Positions 33,601 to 48,600 of a stretch of DNA of 64,000 nucleotides are shown one piece after another. The first letter of the stretch is position 1, and every line of letters begins with the position of its first letter. Under the pieces are notes generated by a model that was not told the DNA's origin, did not search any database, and saw only the letters and a program-made list of their open reading frames with translations. The position numbers were made by a program, and so were the translations under genes. Origin of the DNA: Archilochus colubris (lineage: Eukaryota > Chordata > Aves > Apodiformes > Trochilidae); the NCBI GenBank assembly GCA_023079485.1, contig CM041090.1, positions 1,612,001 through 1,676,000 on the forward strand, read 5' to 3'.

Positions 33601-36600
33601 CCTCAACCCCAACCTCAGAATAGCATTGGTATACACAGAACTTAAGACAGCAGGATGAGGGTATTGTCAGTATCATTGTCCATCATTCTTTTCCATCCTA
33701 GTTTCTACCTACAGTTTTTTTTTTTTACAACAGGATCCTGCACATCCCTACCCAAATCTCAGTTTTCACCTCGGCCTGCTGTATACCCACAACTGGAGAT
33801 CTTGCATGATGACCCCTTCCACAGCTGACAGTATTCCTTCCCATCATGACGAGTCAGGACTGATTTCCAGCTGGCTAAGAGGATTATTCTAGCTGATCTG
33901 GGATAGTCAGATTGTCATCAGGGAATGCTCTGCTTCCCAGACTGGAATAAACGAGAGCAAAACCCAAACCACATCTTCTACATGGTACTAAAGAACGTTG
34001 AATATTCAGTGCAACCTGATAATTTATAGATAAAGTTTAGCACATTGAAATTCATGATCTTACTGCCTACTCACCAGAGCCCAGTAGCTTGGTGTACACA
34101 GTCTCGTGAAAGATGATGACACCTGGACCCAAAGTTGACAGAGGAACATCTAGGCCACAGCGGGCTGTGGTAGCTTTTAGCTCCTTGGTGAAATGTTTTA
34201 AATAAGCCTCCGAGGCATCACCAAGGAATTTGAAGAGATCATTGTGGAGCCTGTCAGCACGAGTACGGTAGATGACAAGGTCAGAGATGGCCAGGACCTT
34301 CAGCAGCAGCCGTGTCCTCTGGCTCAGGTTGACAGTGGCTCCCAGGAGCCCCTCTGTATCAATTACCACCACTTTGAGGACAGGGTCATAGGCTGCCCAG
34401 ACTCCAACTGTGCAAGACTCTTGGGCTGGAGACGTCTTGAAGACTTCCCGGCCATAGAAGAAAGTGTGGTTAAGGGTGTGAGACTTGCCATCCCCCGTGT
34501 TCCCAAAGATGGACACTACCTTTAGATGCTGGTCAGGACTACAGTCCAGTTTCTTAATAAAGTCTTCTTCATTCCTTACCTTCAAAGTAAAAAGAGAAAA
34601 ACATTATATCCATGCAACTGGAGTAGACAACACTGAAAACACAGCTCGTGTCAGGATTCATAACATTAACAAGAGTAATGACTTCCTGTTCAGGTTTCAT
34701 AGTAAGTTTTTGAAGCAACAAGAAGTGCAAAGCAGAGTATTAGAAAGCAATTGTGTAGCATGTACACATCAATGGGATTTAGGCTGTTCCATCAGGTAGG
34801 TGTTTTGGAAGTGACACCTCACTGTAATTACCTGTCTAGTGAAACCTCTTCTACCTCACCCCATGGCCTAAGGCAATCTTTTCAAAGAAGGGAGCACAAC
34901 CCCAGCTCTAAGTCTGCCAGCACAGCTACCAGGAGCATGGCACTCTCAGTAGCTCTGGTCTCCTGGCAAGCATCCACATTCAAACAAGGGAGTGCTTTTG
35001 CCACCTTAACTTGCCCCTTCTATAGGGAGAAAAAGCTCCTTTATGCAGCTGTGCTGCATCTATCCACATCCAGGGGCTCTCTGACACAGTTTGTCCCACT
35101 CCTGCTGCTCTCTGGCTGAAAGGAGGGGCAGAGAAGAAAGCAAAGTTGAGCACCAGAGTCAGGTGGTTGATGCAGGTCAAATTGGCTTTTACATAAGTGC
35201 CATAACTACCTCAGTGATCCATTTCATAATTTATTGTATTGCACTTTCATTTAAAAAAATACAAAATAAAACCCAAAACAACAAAACACACATACAAACA
35301 CAAAACTAGGAGAGCAGACAGCCTTCATCAGGCTTCTCTTCAGCTTCACAGAGATTAACTCAAGGAATGACAGAATTATTTTGAAACAATTGGAAAAAGA
35401 CCTTTAAGATCATTAAGTCCAACCATTAACCTAAATCTACCACTAACCTAATTCTTCTGAGTCTGGTGCTAAACCGTGTTCCTAAGAACCAGATCTACAC
35501 ATCCTTGAATCACCTTCAGGGATGGTGATTCAGCCACCTCCCTGGGCAGCCTGTTCCAGTGTTTGATAACCCATCAGTGAAGAAGTTTCTTCTAATATCT
35601 AAACCTCCCCTGGCACAACTTCAGGCCACTTCCTCTTGTACTGTTGCTTGTTACTTGGGAGACGAGACGGATGCTCCCACCTTCCTACAACCTCTGTTCA
35701 GGTAGTTGTAGAGGGTGATATGGTCTCCCCTCAACCTCCTTTCCTCCAGACTGAACAACCCCTGTTCCCTCTGATGCTCCTCACAGGATCTGTTTTCCAG
35801 ACCCTTCACCAGCTTAATTGATCCTCTTTAGACTTGCTCCAGCACCTTGATGTCTTTCTTGCAGTGAGGGGCCCAGAGCTGAAGACAGTATTTGAGGTGA
35901 GGCAGGAGGACAGCCCTCCTAACCAGGAGGACAATCACTTCCCTATCCTGCTGGCCAGGATACAGGCCAGGATGCTGTTGCACTTCTTGGCCACCTGGGC
36001 ACACTGCTGGCTCATATTCAAGCCAGCTCTTGATTAACACCCCCAGGTCTTTCTCTGTATCTCTGTTGGGCAGCTTTCCAGCCATTCTTCCCCAAGCATT
36101 GCAATGACAAATGTTATGGTATTTTGACTAGAGAATAGAGCATTTTCTGTTCAGATCCTACAGACACAGGGAACAGGTACACAAGCAACAAAGCAGGTTA
36201 GGGCTCTGTACCTAAGCCTGTTTTGTTTCCATTGCAGAATATGGCTTTGACTTTCAAAGGTTTTATGCTTCTGGCTATGACTGTTTATTATTTGCTTTTT
36301 CTTCTTCCAACAGGTTTTATCCACATGTTAGGTGAAATAGAAGAACATGACAGACTAATTTTTTAAGAAGGATTAAACTCACCTCCTCTGTCATCATTTC
36401 CTCCTCAAGGAATTCCCACCAGCTGAAAGCCATAGGGCTGCCATCCCCTCTCACCTGCCTCTCAACTTCTGGAAGGTCCTTTGCTATTCCCCCCACCTCC
36501 AACAAGTGTAGTTAAAAGGTCTCATGATACATGATCCACAGAGGCCAGAAGGTAATATGTGGTTTCTTTGAACAAGTTTATTCTTAGATCAGCAAATTAG

Positions 36601-39600
36601 TTTAAAGCTTAGCCAGCCACATTTGCTTTGGTCAAATGCATCAGCAGCAGCCAGACTTTGAAGGCAAATAAAATACAGCTATTGTGCCAAAAAATAAAAA
36701 ACAACCAATGTGCCAGATTGTGGTTAAAAACAAGTGTTCAGAATGAAAAATTGTGGACTGTGGGGCTCCACTGGCTTCTCACAGACTCAAAGCATCCAAG
36801 GCAGACTCACAACGTGAAAGAAAACAAGAAATTGAGAAACAAAAATGGTCTCAATAATCTTTTCTGCTACCTGAGGGACACCACCTAGGTATACTCAAAT
36901 TACATGTGCACAAGACAGGGTCTGCTTTTTTGGTATCTGTGACTATTAGTTTGTCATCAGGAAGGTAGTTTAGATAACAGACACAGTTTCTCAGTTTCTC
37001 TGGAGATGTCTCCGCGAATTAAAGGAAGCTCTTGGTTCATGGTATAGCTTCTAAAAACCACTCAGATTTGATAATATAATGATGTTATGTCTATGTAAGA
37101 AAAAAGGAATATAACACCTTCTCCAGACTGTTTTCACTTTACCTCATGCATTCCAAACTTCTCACCATAAGGGTGCCAGACCCTCTTTTTGCCAGTCAGT
37201 GCCTGGCCAGACCTGATCATTCTGGTTATGGACCCCCTGGATGGCCCAAAGAAAAATATCCATCTTCCTAAAGCTGCTTAAGCATTGGCAGGACAGCTAA
37301 TCACTAAGGTCTTTCAGGCAGCACTGGTTAGTTATTCTGATGTCAGTTTTGGAGAGGATGTGGAAGGGACTGAGCCAGTAATGTCAGAAGACAAAGGATA
37401 ATAGGGAGCACCAGGATAAGGGGAGCTCTGCAATGCATTCCCATCAGCAAGAAATAGCAGTCAACTCACACAAACTCCACTGCAGCTGAAATTGTCCCAG
37501 GCTGAACCAATGCAAGTGTCCACACCACCAGCTTCCTTTTGCATTTGATGTACTTTAACAGTTGATGATGCCAGGACAATTTATTGTGGGAAGAGCAGAG
37601 GTATTGCTGAGCCAGACAAAAGAGAAATTGGCTCCAAATCAATAATCTTGATCACTCCAGCAGAGAAGTTACTCTAAGTATCAAATCAGATACCCAAAGC
37701 ACTGAGCTGTTTCTCCCTTCTAAGGTTTTAAGTTCTTTAAGACTTCCTTGCAGGACAAAACCCAGGAGTGATTTGGACAAGCAGGTCAGCCAGGAGCACC
37801 AGGATGTACTGAAGTCCAGATAGTCCAACATTGTGTCTTACAGGACTTGATAATAGGTGAAAAAGAACGTAGGCTTTAAAAGAGTAGATGTTTCCTAGCA
37901 TGCTTTACCAGCTTTAGGTAGTCAGATGTCAAAGGACATCCTGAGCAGTGGTTGCATCCAGATGCTCAGGTTTGGTACAGAACAGGCAGACCTATTCTCT
38001 AGGAGGCTGTCTAACCCTTTTCTAAACCTAGTCATAGTTTTGAATCCTGCAACATCCTGTTATAATAAATTCCATATATTGGATTCTGCAGGAGTTGTCA
38101 TGGTATTTGTCAATAAACAAAACCAAAGACCAATACAACAAAAAAACCACCCTCTTCCTTTTGTTGAATAAGCTTCTATGTCATGGGTGCTCCATGCTCT
38201 TGTGCACTTGTCTTATTTAACCACAGATGAGTGGATGACAGTGTTATCAGTCCTGAAGAACAAACCCCATAACAGCAGACAAGTTGATTTCCTTTGACCA
38301 AGTTCCTTTATGACATTCAAAACCAGGATATGTATAATAAGTATGCTGAAGTACTAAACCCCACTGGGCTCAAGTCCCATTTCTCTCTTTTGCTTTTCAT
38401 CTCAAAAGAAGTTTGCACAGTATCACCTTCTGCATGTGCACAGGATTCATGTTCCCATAGCTGTGTCCACTCCCACATTGCCCAAGAGCTCCACAACTGA
38501 TACTAACAGCAGAGGGTAAACATGGAACTTTCCTTAAATTCCACAGCAATGTCAATTAAGAATTAAAACTTTGCCTGTCTAAGCTAGGACAAGAAGTGTT
38601 TCTCTCCAGCCCTTCTCTTTTTTGCCATTTCTAGTATGAAAGACTCATTTACACTTTTGCTATACATCTTAAGAAGATTATTTTCCAGGAGTAGTTTCTA
38701 CTCCATCCTAAGTCAGAATCATGGTTCATCTTCTTCTATAGCTTTAATTACCTTTCTGTTGGCAACTGTTACTCAGCCCCCCATGCAATGACTCCATCCA
38801 ACCTGAGCTGAACCAAAGATGAAGGTCTTCAGCAGGAAAAACAGGGAACTTTATACCTGAACTCCTCTCTAAGGAGAAGACAAACACTCATACCATGCTG
38901 CTGTGGAACACATTCAGATCTGAAACCTCCTTGTCAACCATCCTTGGAAATCTATTATACTTAACATAGTAACTTTCCTTGATCCAAGCCATAATAAAAG
39001 TAGAGATGTTCAGGATGAGACAAAACCCAAGAACTGCTAAAATGACATTCCTGCCTATGAATGTCTTGGAAACAATGCTATTAAAACAACAACATGCCAA
39101 AAAGCTTAGGAACAAAATCCATAAAATAGAATGCAGTTTCCAGTGACCTGTACTCATACAACTTTAACTCTGCCTCCAGGCAAAACAAACACATTAGGTG
39201 AATCAAACGTTTTTACCACAGTTTTCTCCTTTTACAACTCTTTAAAACTCTTTATGAGTTTTATTCTTTATGAATATGAGCCTTCAGGCTTGCTCATATT
39301 GACAGGAGCAGTGCACAAAGCCAGAGCTGTTCCACGATGACACAATAGCTCAAAACAAATCAGCCTGCTTGGCACAGGGCTCAGAGTGCCTTCATTTGCT
39401 AAGTCTTACACTGTAATCTTGATTTACATTGGTGCTTTTGTTGTTGCATTTCAAAATCTTACTCTTTGCTTGACCTGATTTTAATGCAGCATTTTTAATA
39501 ATTAAAATACATCTTCTGCAATCAAATAAGATACTATTGTATAAATAATTAAATTAATGAGTCATTAGACTGGTCTGTCAACCAGCACATGACAGTGTCT

Positions 39601-42600
39601 TCTGACACACAACCACTACATCAATTAAGAGGATACAAATTTAACACACTTTTCAGTGAATGGAAAAATAAGGTTTACGATTTACAACAGCAGATCCAAA
39701 TATATACCAGGAAAAAATTGCAAACATCTGGAGCTAATCAGTCTTCAAGTACAAGTGGTCAAAACAAGCAAGTGGAAAAAAATACTGTTTCTCTTTAGGT
39801 ATTACTTAGCACTGGTGATGCAAGCAATTCTGCTCACAGCTCAGAAAACATTTTTAAAAATGCTTGCAAGAATTCAGACTAACACCTGAGATTGGAGGGA
39901 GAAAAAAGCACTTAAAAGAAGATCTGTGACCTTTTGAACAGCCCTGAACTTCTAAAAAGAATTTTAGGTAACTGATCTTCAGAAGATGGTATCATACCAA
40001 ACACTAAGCACAGAAACCAAACAAAACAAGCATGTCAGATCAGACAACCTCAGCACAGACCAATTCTTTATGACACAGCTTCTAACTTCTGGCAGTTGTG
40101 TTGTAACTCTAAGAAAACTGAGTTCCTATCTAGAGGCAGATTCATACAGAAATCTATTGGGTGCACACCTAAAGCTCCAGGTCCTACTATTAGATCCCTA
40201 CGTGAGAATTTCAGTATACATTGAAACAAACAATAGAGACCTACAAACAATATTTTTTCCTTTAACTTCCTATAAGACAAATCTGAGAAGAATAACCTGC
40301 ACCACAGTGCTGAGACCCAAATTCTTACCTCTGCAGAGCTCCTCACAAGCACTCTGAGAAAGTCAGTGCACGAATGCAAACTGCATGAATGCAACTGGCA
40401 CACCCCAGCAACTCAAGGGCAAACAGCTGGAAAATCCAGTCTGGAAAGCCCCAGGAGAAACTTTTGTTGATATTCCCAAATGTTTCTTGCTACCAAGTGA
40501 GAAGAATCACAATTCAAAAGCTGTTTCTGCTAAGGTCATAGACTAACAGGGACCTCAGGGGGTTATTACTACCTCCCAGGTTTTACAGACCTCCAAAGAA
40601 AGAAGATTTTGATCATAAACATGCTCAGGAAGAGTCAAGGCTAACATATATCCAGACAGATCCAGTTTCCTACCTTAGTTTGTCTCTCACACCTCTTCTC
40701 CTACATGAAATCCCATGGAAAATGTCATTAAGGTCATCACTTGAGTCTTCTGCATGTTATATAAAAGCCATAATCCAGTTACATAGACATATTTGGTAGG
40801 TAAATGCCTCAAACATAAGTTTCTTAAAAGTTTCATGGAAACAAACAGCAGAGTAGAAAAGAAAGACTAACAACCTTCCTGCTTGTCTCTTGTGCACTCC
40901 AGACAGCCTCCAAGACACAGAACTAAGCTGAGCACTCACACCCATACTGGCCAGCCAGTAAGCACGAGTGATGCATGACAGCATACATATTGCTTTACCC
41001 AAAAGATGCTGATGAGCACTGAGGGACAGTAGCCCAGAAATCAGACTTCATTAATTCTACTGCTAAATTAATTACCTGTTACTATGTAAACATTGAAGAG
41101 TTTTCCCAAAAGGGCTGTGGCAATGCATTAGTTTATAAAATTGCATGTCATACCAGTAGTTACAATCTGCTATTCAAGAGTAAGTTATTAATCACTGAGC
41201 CATCAACCACTTAAATAGATTTATCATTAATGTCCACAGCAAGACTTCAGCAAAGCTGACAGTGGACATGAGCATTTTCATGATTGGAGCCCTAGAGAGC
41301 CTCAAGCCCAAACAGAGTGACCTGACAGCAGATGCAGGGAGGGCAAAATAAAGGAAGGGACAGACACATTCTGAAGATTTAAGGGTAGGTTCCAACACAC
41401 CTCCTCAAATTCAGCTAGTTTTGGTCTTACTCCCCATGCTGGGTGCAGGCCTGGCTCAACTAAAGAAAACCATTTGTATTAGGGGTGTTTTCTAAGCTGA
41501 AGGGGTTTTTTTGTACCTCCTTATTTGCCTTCACTGCAGTACCACCAATGGGTTTGGTTGAGGTTTGTTTTATTAGGCTCTAGATTCATCCATGAAAATA
41601 GTGTCCCTGAACTGAATTTCTTTTTCAAACCAAAGTTATCCTTTTTCTTCCCACATCTCTGGCAAAGTAATCCAGGGACAACACCTTCATGGGATTATAC
41701 AGAACCTAGCAGCAGGAGTCTCCAGGAGACCTACAGCTCCCTGCCATGAGGGATGGAGGCTGTCCACATCTGAAGCCCACCTCTAGCTATTACAGGACTC
41801 TTCCCTGAAAGAAAAGAAGAAATAGGAGTTAAATCCTACTTAACAACCTACCTGTGGTGAGAGACCCTACTTCACACGTGTTAAGACAATAGTGGAAAAA
41901 ACATAAGAGGATGGGAGGTAATTCAATTTGACTAGACTCCTCTCTAACCCAAGAGGCAATATTGACCAAAATACTGCTATTCTTACTAGATATTCTGCTC
42001 TTGTAGATGAGAGCAGACTAAACAGCCCACTAACCTGCTTGCTAGCTGAAAAAACACTTGTGTGTGAACTAAAAACTAATACAGACTTCAAGGTAAATGC
42101 AGTTGCTGCAGAAATAACACTAATTTAAGAGTGTCATCTAACCCTTGAAGAGAAAACAATGAAGCAGAAGTCATTATTGTCTATGCAAAGTACCTCTGAA
42201 GTTCTCCATGGATGTTAATTTGGCCACACAGCCAACAATTACCACTCCTGTGTCACAGCTGGAGCAGCAAAGACCTCACCCAGAAGACAGCAAGTCAGTG
42301 AGGGAGCTCACACTGTAACTATTAGACCTCCTCCACACTAAGGATAATTAGATTCCCTGGACACTAATTAGTGGACATTAATTTCTACCACTGCCCTTAT
42401 TAAGAGGGGCATTTACAGACTTAACTTGTATTACAGTTTCACTCTTCTTAGAAAAGTTATGCTCCCAGTTGCAGGGTGTTTTGACAGACAGGCCAAAGGA
42501 CTGGGATGCTTCTGCATTTATGCAATCCTAAAGCAAGGCATCAACAGCCCAGGTAAAAAAAATAAATGTAAAGGTGTACTGCAGTAATGGCTGCTACCTG

Positions 42601-45600
42601 GTGACCCTGCAGACCTGAGAAAGCAGAGAGGGAAAGGACAGAAGAGCTGGAGGACAGCAAGCTGACAGCTCCCTTTTCTTTCTTGCACCCCAAAGCATTT
42701 ACCTCTTGCTCTTGCTGGCAGCACCTGAGCTCAAAAGAATTCACTGCATAAGGGAAAGAGGACTAGAAGACTCTTTTCTCCCCACTAACCCTATTTAGTT
42801 CAGGAACTCCTCAAATCAAACTGTGGGTAATCCCAGAGTGGCTTGAGCTTGACAGCAGCTTGCTTCACCCATGACATGCTCTCCTCTGCTTCCACACCTG
42901 CCTCCATTTCCTCACATGCACAAAAGAGACAGGAAGCAAGCAGGAGATTTTACTTTGATTATGGGCTTTCAAGAGCAATTCCAGGGAAAAGCAGTGTTTT
43001 CTAAGTGCCTTTGTTCAAATGAGCTAGGAGTCAGCCTGAGCCTGTTAAAGGAGCTGTGTATTTGTTGAATAGATGGCTCCTCTCCCATCTTCTAAAAATA
43101 CTCTTCAAAATACTGGTGTATGGCCAGTGGAAGAAAGAACACTAACCAGCAACTGGATAAGTAATTTTTATATTATTTTATTGCAAGGACAGAAAAACCT
43201 CTAGTGTAGGAAAGGGAACTGCAAAACTGGTAACAGACTAGGATGGGAGGTATCCTGAATAATATCAAAGTAATAAGAGAAAAATTCCTGGAGTGTAGGA
43301 CAGCAAACTCCCAAAAACACTTTGGCAAGAAAACCTCTTTGAAGCACAGAGGAGGAAAACTCATTAACAGTGCAGCAACAGTGATGAGAGACAGAAATTA
43401 CATATCCTGATCTGATAGATCACACTGATCTAAAAAACTTTGATCTTTTTACACTTCTTCCTCTTTTACATCCATGGCAAATAAGCAGCTGTGACTCTTC
43501 AGTTTACAGGATACAGACTAAAATTCCCAGTAGCTTACAGCTAACTGTGCTACCCTAAAACACCAACCAAAAGTGTCATAGGAACTAATACTACTTGCTC
43601 TACAAATCCTTTTCTACAGTGGCAAGCAGTAAGTCTTAAGAGAATGTGATCTCTTAGAAGACATCATTAGCTTGCACTGACTGACAATGAATACATGACA
43701 AGAAAAAGAATTCCTAGTCATTTTCCATTCTCTCATTCCTAGACTTTGGCCAGCCAGGCTCAAATCAGTAGGTAATAGGTAAAAATTACAGTACTTTGAT
43801 CAGCTTTACAGTGGGTGTGAGAAAAGCAAAGCAGGTAGCACCCCTGAAGAGTTATCACTTTGTGTCTATAACTTCTTAACATGAGGGACCAGAGGAGGAC
43901 ACAAGGAGTGTTGTGCTGTTCCAGGCTGGTTCTTTAGTCATTGTATATATTGGCCTGCATTTAAATAAGGGCTACAGCTCATCCTGCATCACCTGAACTG
44001 ACTGCAAACTGTTATACAGATCCTGCTCAATACTTGCTGGGTAGAGCTTAATCCTTTAGGTGCCTAACCCTGCCAGTAGGAATATAAAGAACTCAAGGAA
44101 CAGAGCTGGATTTAGGAAATTGAGATGTCTATTGACAAAAAAAAGGGACCCTGCTAACTGAAGAAAGGGAGATCATAGTGAGTACCTCAGGGTAGCCCCA
44201 GTAATAGTGTATGCTCCTTATTCCTACATAAAATTGTGCTGCTGGGACTATTATTTTTGTGACTAGCTAGAGGAAAAACTCCTTCCTTCCTGTCTCCTTG
44301 GTGAGGCAGGCTACAAAGTTAGTACCTTTCATTTCTCTTTGTAACCCAGAGAGGGGGTAATTTCTTGTGGCAGCCAGTTTCTGGTCAAAGATCAGTCAAT
44401 TCCTTAAGGCAAGAGTAATAACAATCAAACAAGTCTCCTATCTTCAGGGGTCCATGAAAGGCTTTCTCTACTTTATATAAAAGTAAATGCACCAACTCCT
44501 TAATTACAGCTTTGGACCAAAGGTTATCATAGAAGCCACTAGTGACACTACAACCAAATTCTGATCCTGTGGTGAGAACTCTCAACATCTGTCCCCCGAG
44601 ATAAAAACTGTCCCCAAGTTGTTGCTATGCATTGCTAAACATTTCTTCTCCCTTACCTCAGAAGCAGTAGTAAATAGAGTTCACAATGCAACTGATACAC
44701 ACCTCTCTGCTTTATACTAAAGAGCTGTATTGCAAAGGTGATGTATAAAGACAAAGCAAAAATGGGTAGTATTCCAGAAACTGCATAAAAATACAAAAAC
44801 AGATACAGACCACAGGAAAAGTTCAAGACACAGTGAGATAGTATCAGGACTTAAAACAACTATCCTTACCTGACTCATATTTTTATAGTTGCATTTTACT
44901 GTGTTTTTCTTAACAGATCCATGAGTGCTGAGGAGTTTTAAACAAGATCAATGAATTGATTCTGTAGGTTCTTAAGGGAAGTGTCTCCTTTGCTGAAGGA
45001 GCAGCACTTGTAACAGCAAAACTGTTTGAACTTCAGCAAGTTAGAGATAAGGAAGGAGAGCTGACATCTTGACAGAGCAGATCAAGAAATTCAGCTGGGG
45101 GATTTACACACATAAAAAAAGATGACACGTGTTTGAGTCTAACATGGCAAAGAGAAGATGCAGAAGATGTAACAAGAGCAGTGACAAGACCAAAGAAATT
45201 GACTGAGGAAGTGATCCCCACAGTATCATTCTGAATAGAGATGAGCAAGGAAAATAAGACCATGTCAGAGCCAGCTGATAAGAGATGCTGCAGTTATCAG
45301 GACCAATTTGATCAAAGTCTTAGCTTTACATACGTGGTATTTAAGGCCAGAAGTTTAATACTGCATAAAAAGAAAATGTGTACAACCTAACGAAAAGTAC
45401 TTAGAATGGGGTCTGAGCTGCATGTAATGACTGCTTGCAAAATGTTGACAAATGCTGTTTTCTGATAGAAATCATCAGTATGATCTCACGAGGGGTGCTA
45501 AGTCCTGGAACAAAGGAAGAAAACTTTGTGGTGTAGGTCAAGGTGGATGAAGAGTGACTCACAAGAGTCACAGGACATGCTGCATGGCGTGTGAGACAGC

Positions 45601-48600
45601 TGGGGCTGGGCTCCCTCAGGAGCAGCCTCTCTCTCTGGTTCTTCCAGACTTGCACTGCAAGCTTGCATTTAGCCTTTAGCAGCCTTTTCTTAACACGAGA
45701 TAACAAATCTCTTTTTGGGGTTCTCAGACACAGTATTGTTACAAGGAACATGAGAGAAGCCTGTCTGACACAGACCTAAACTTAAATCTGCCATCAGTTC
45801 TTTACAAACAATTGCTTTATGAGCAGTGGGTTAAAACGGGACCGTTCCCAACTAAGGGGATTCAAAAGAACCACAAGTCCTCAGCTTTCTCTTCTTATGG
45901 CTGTGCCTGCAAAGCACAGAAAGCTTCAAACTAGCTCTGAGCAGGCCAGCACATCTGCACAACATGGCAGAAAGACAATTATGCAGATCCCAGAATTATC
46001 ATAGCTGTATCAGTGCAGTGCTGAGCCTAAGCTGAGACTCTCCCCCTCTCAGCTGAACTCATTTGCTCAGGCACAGCTCCTTATGGATTCATCTACACTC
46101 CTTATGGATCTGGAAGCTCAGTTATTGCTTACACGCTATAAAATGTCCTTCAGTTTCAGAGCAACCACTTCCAAAAAAACAACCTTAAGATGAACCTTAA
46201 CCACTTTTGCTTAACAGCTCCAAGTTCCAAAGGAAACTAAAGAAATCTCTTTGTCTCATGTTGCCATCTCAAGGAATTACTTTCAAGTTAGAGGTTTGTA
46301 AGCACATTTACATCTGTAAGTATTTCAATCCATCACGTTTGCTCAGAAGCATAAATTGTTCTGCCTAATTTTGTAGGACTAGCATTTAACATTGCTGCAG
46401 CAGAATCTACCACTGACAGCAAACCAGCAGTTTCCTCTCATTTCCTAACACAACAATCTTCAGGTTCCACAGGTCAGAAAACAGACTCCTAGAGATAGTT
46501 GGACTATATAATTCTGATAAATCCTCCTGCAGTCTGCTCAAGCTTAAAAAGCCACACACCCTCAAACCCTGAATCTCTGCATTTCAAGTTATTACCACTT
46601 TGGCATTTTGGGACAAAAAGTTGGTTTAAATAAAGAATGCTCTATGGATTTATTCCCAAGTAATCAGCAATAATCTTGCTAATGACAAGAAGAAAAAAAG
46701 ACTGATGATCACTTTCTAGCAGCTGAGCAAAAGATGCTACAGAAGATGCCTTCAAAGCTAGCTAGTCACCTGACAGCCCTCTCTGAATAAAGGTCTGTGT
46801 GCTCACTAACAGAAATATCACTATAATACCAAGCACTCTTTAAGGTCCAGCCACCAGAAAATATTTTAAATGAAAACTCTCAAACTGCTTTGACACTGGC
46901 TACGAGATGTAAGTATTCAGCTACGAGGAAGGAAAGATCACTCAAGATGGAAGAGCTCTGATTCAACATCTTGATGGTGAAGCCAGATCGGTTTTTAGAG
47001 AGCATTTTCAACTCAGTTCTGATCATCCTGCTATGATCTGACCCCCACTGTCCCCCAATATTATGTCCCAATAATGTTCATGACATTCACATAGCAATGC
47101 ACTTGCTTGCAAGAGGCACGCAAAAGGCTGTCTCAGTAAGTCTTAGAGATTCACAGGTATAAAGTAACTTCAGTAGGTAGAACCACACACAGCCACAGAT
47201 TGTAAGCAGCTTTCCAAGGCAACCCTCTTCCAAGGGATTTCAGAACTTGCTCTAGTGGCTAGATAAAGATTACCAAAAAGTTTGTACCTTGAAGTTTGTA
47301 TCTGCCATGGCTGACAAGGAAATGTCTGCTTGCTTAGGAGAGGCATACAAAATTAAGGACAGCTTCTACACCTGAAACTCAATCACTCAGTTTACAGCCA
47401 CTTGTGTCCTGCATAGTGTGTTTCCTATGCCAGTGCATCATAAGACCATCATCCTTTCCTCCTTTTCCCCTCCAAAAGCTGTGAGAATGTCACTTAGTAC
47501 ATCTGAACTGACCAAATTGTGACTCCTACAATATGGTACAATACCAGCATATATCTATGTATACACTTTTCTGTAGTATAGATAAGACACTTTCCCTTGC
47601 AAGGCATGGTAGACACATTGACTGTTAATGGATACAAAAAGCTAATCTACCAGCAATCAGATTATCATCACAATTCTCTTTACCACTGGTAGCATGAATA
47701 TGTTCAATTAAGAGCAACAAGACTGAGCCTTCAGGTGACTACACATTTTCTTTCATTGTCTCCTGAATGGAGTTTAACACGAAGGATGCAAACTGGAAAC
47801 CAGAATGTGAAGCTGAATCTACTCTGTGACTTTCACACATTGTTGTTTTTATATTAGTACATTGCTTATGCTCACTAAACATAAGGGCAAACAGAAGAGT
47901 TAATTAACTGCACACATTACATGCTTTCTAAAATAATGCCTCCTGAGAGATAGTTCCTATTCAACGAGTATTTCTATTGCTATTATCAGCAGGTTTCCTC
48001 CAAACTAATGTCCAATTTTGTCCTCTTTCAGCAAAAGGCTAATGTGGAATAGTATTTGTGACAAGCAATATAGCTTAACAACGATGTCTGTAGGACATGG
48101 ATGGAAGACTTTGGACCCTTACTTCTACTTTATGCTATTCCTGAAAATCAGATGATTTACTGATACTAAAGAAAGGTAGCAAAGGTCTGTGGTGTTGCAT
48201 TAGAACTGCTTGGTACAGTGCCTGCTCCGAGTCATGAGGTAGGAGACTGGCTACCAGCAAGATATCTACAGCCACCCTCTCACTTTGGTTTTGTTCAGGA
48301 ATCATCAGCATCCTGCACAGAGAGCTCTCACCTTAGTTGTGTGTGTCAGTACAGAATCAATTCTTTCACCAGCTTCACTTACCAAGCCTCTTAGAGGAGG
48401 CTCTTGCCACACATAAGGTTTTAATGAACATGACCTTTTGAAGAACTCGTAAGCAAAGCCACTCCAAGACACTGTGTTTTTGTCCCAAGATGCTCACTTA
48501 ATGCACTTAACTGGGTATCCTTACTTTGTTACCACTGCTGCCAGTCACACTTCAAATATTAAGCACGCATCACAGCAGCCTGTTAGAGTAAGGGACTAAA

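Noticed and set aside
38888..39157. 89-codon hydrophobic minus-strand open frame resembling a small membrane protein
   Set aside because: AT-rich sequence readily yields Ile/Leu/Phe-rich translations. There are no splice signals or family match, and it sits inside an intron. I could not support it as a gene.
44385..45263. Short open frames in the large ZFYVE1 intron that looked faintly protein-like
   Set aside because: Their lengths of 67-76 codons are chance-level, with no recognised domain or flanking repeat or LTR structure.
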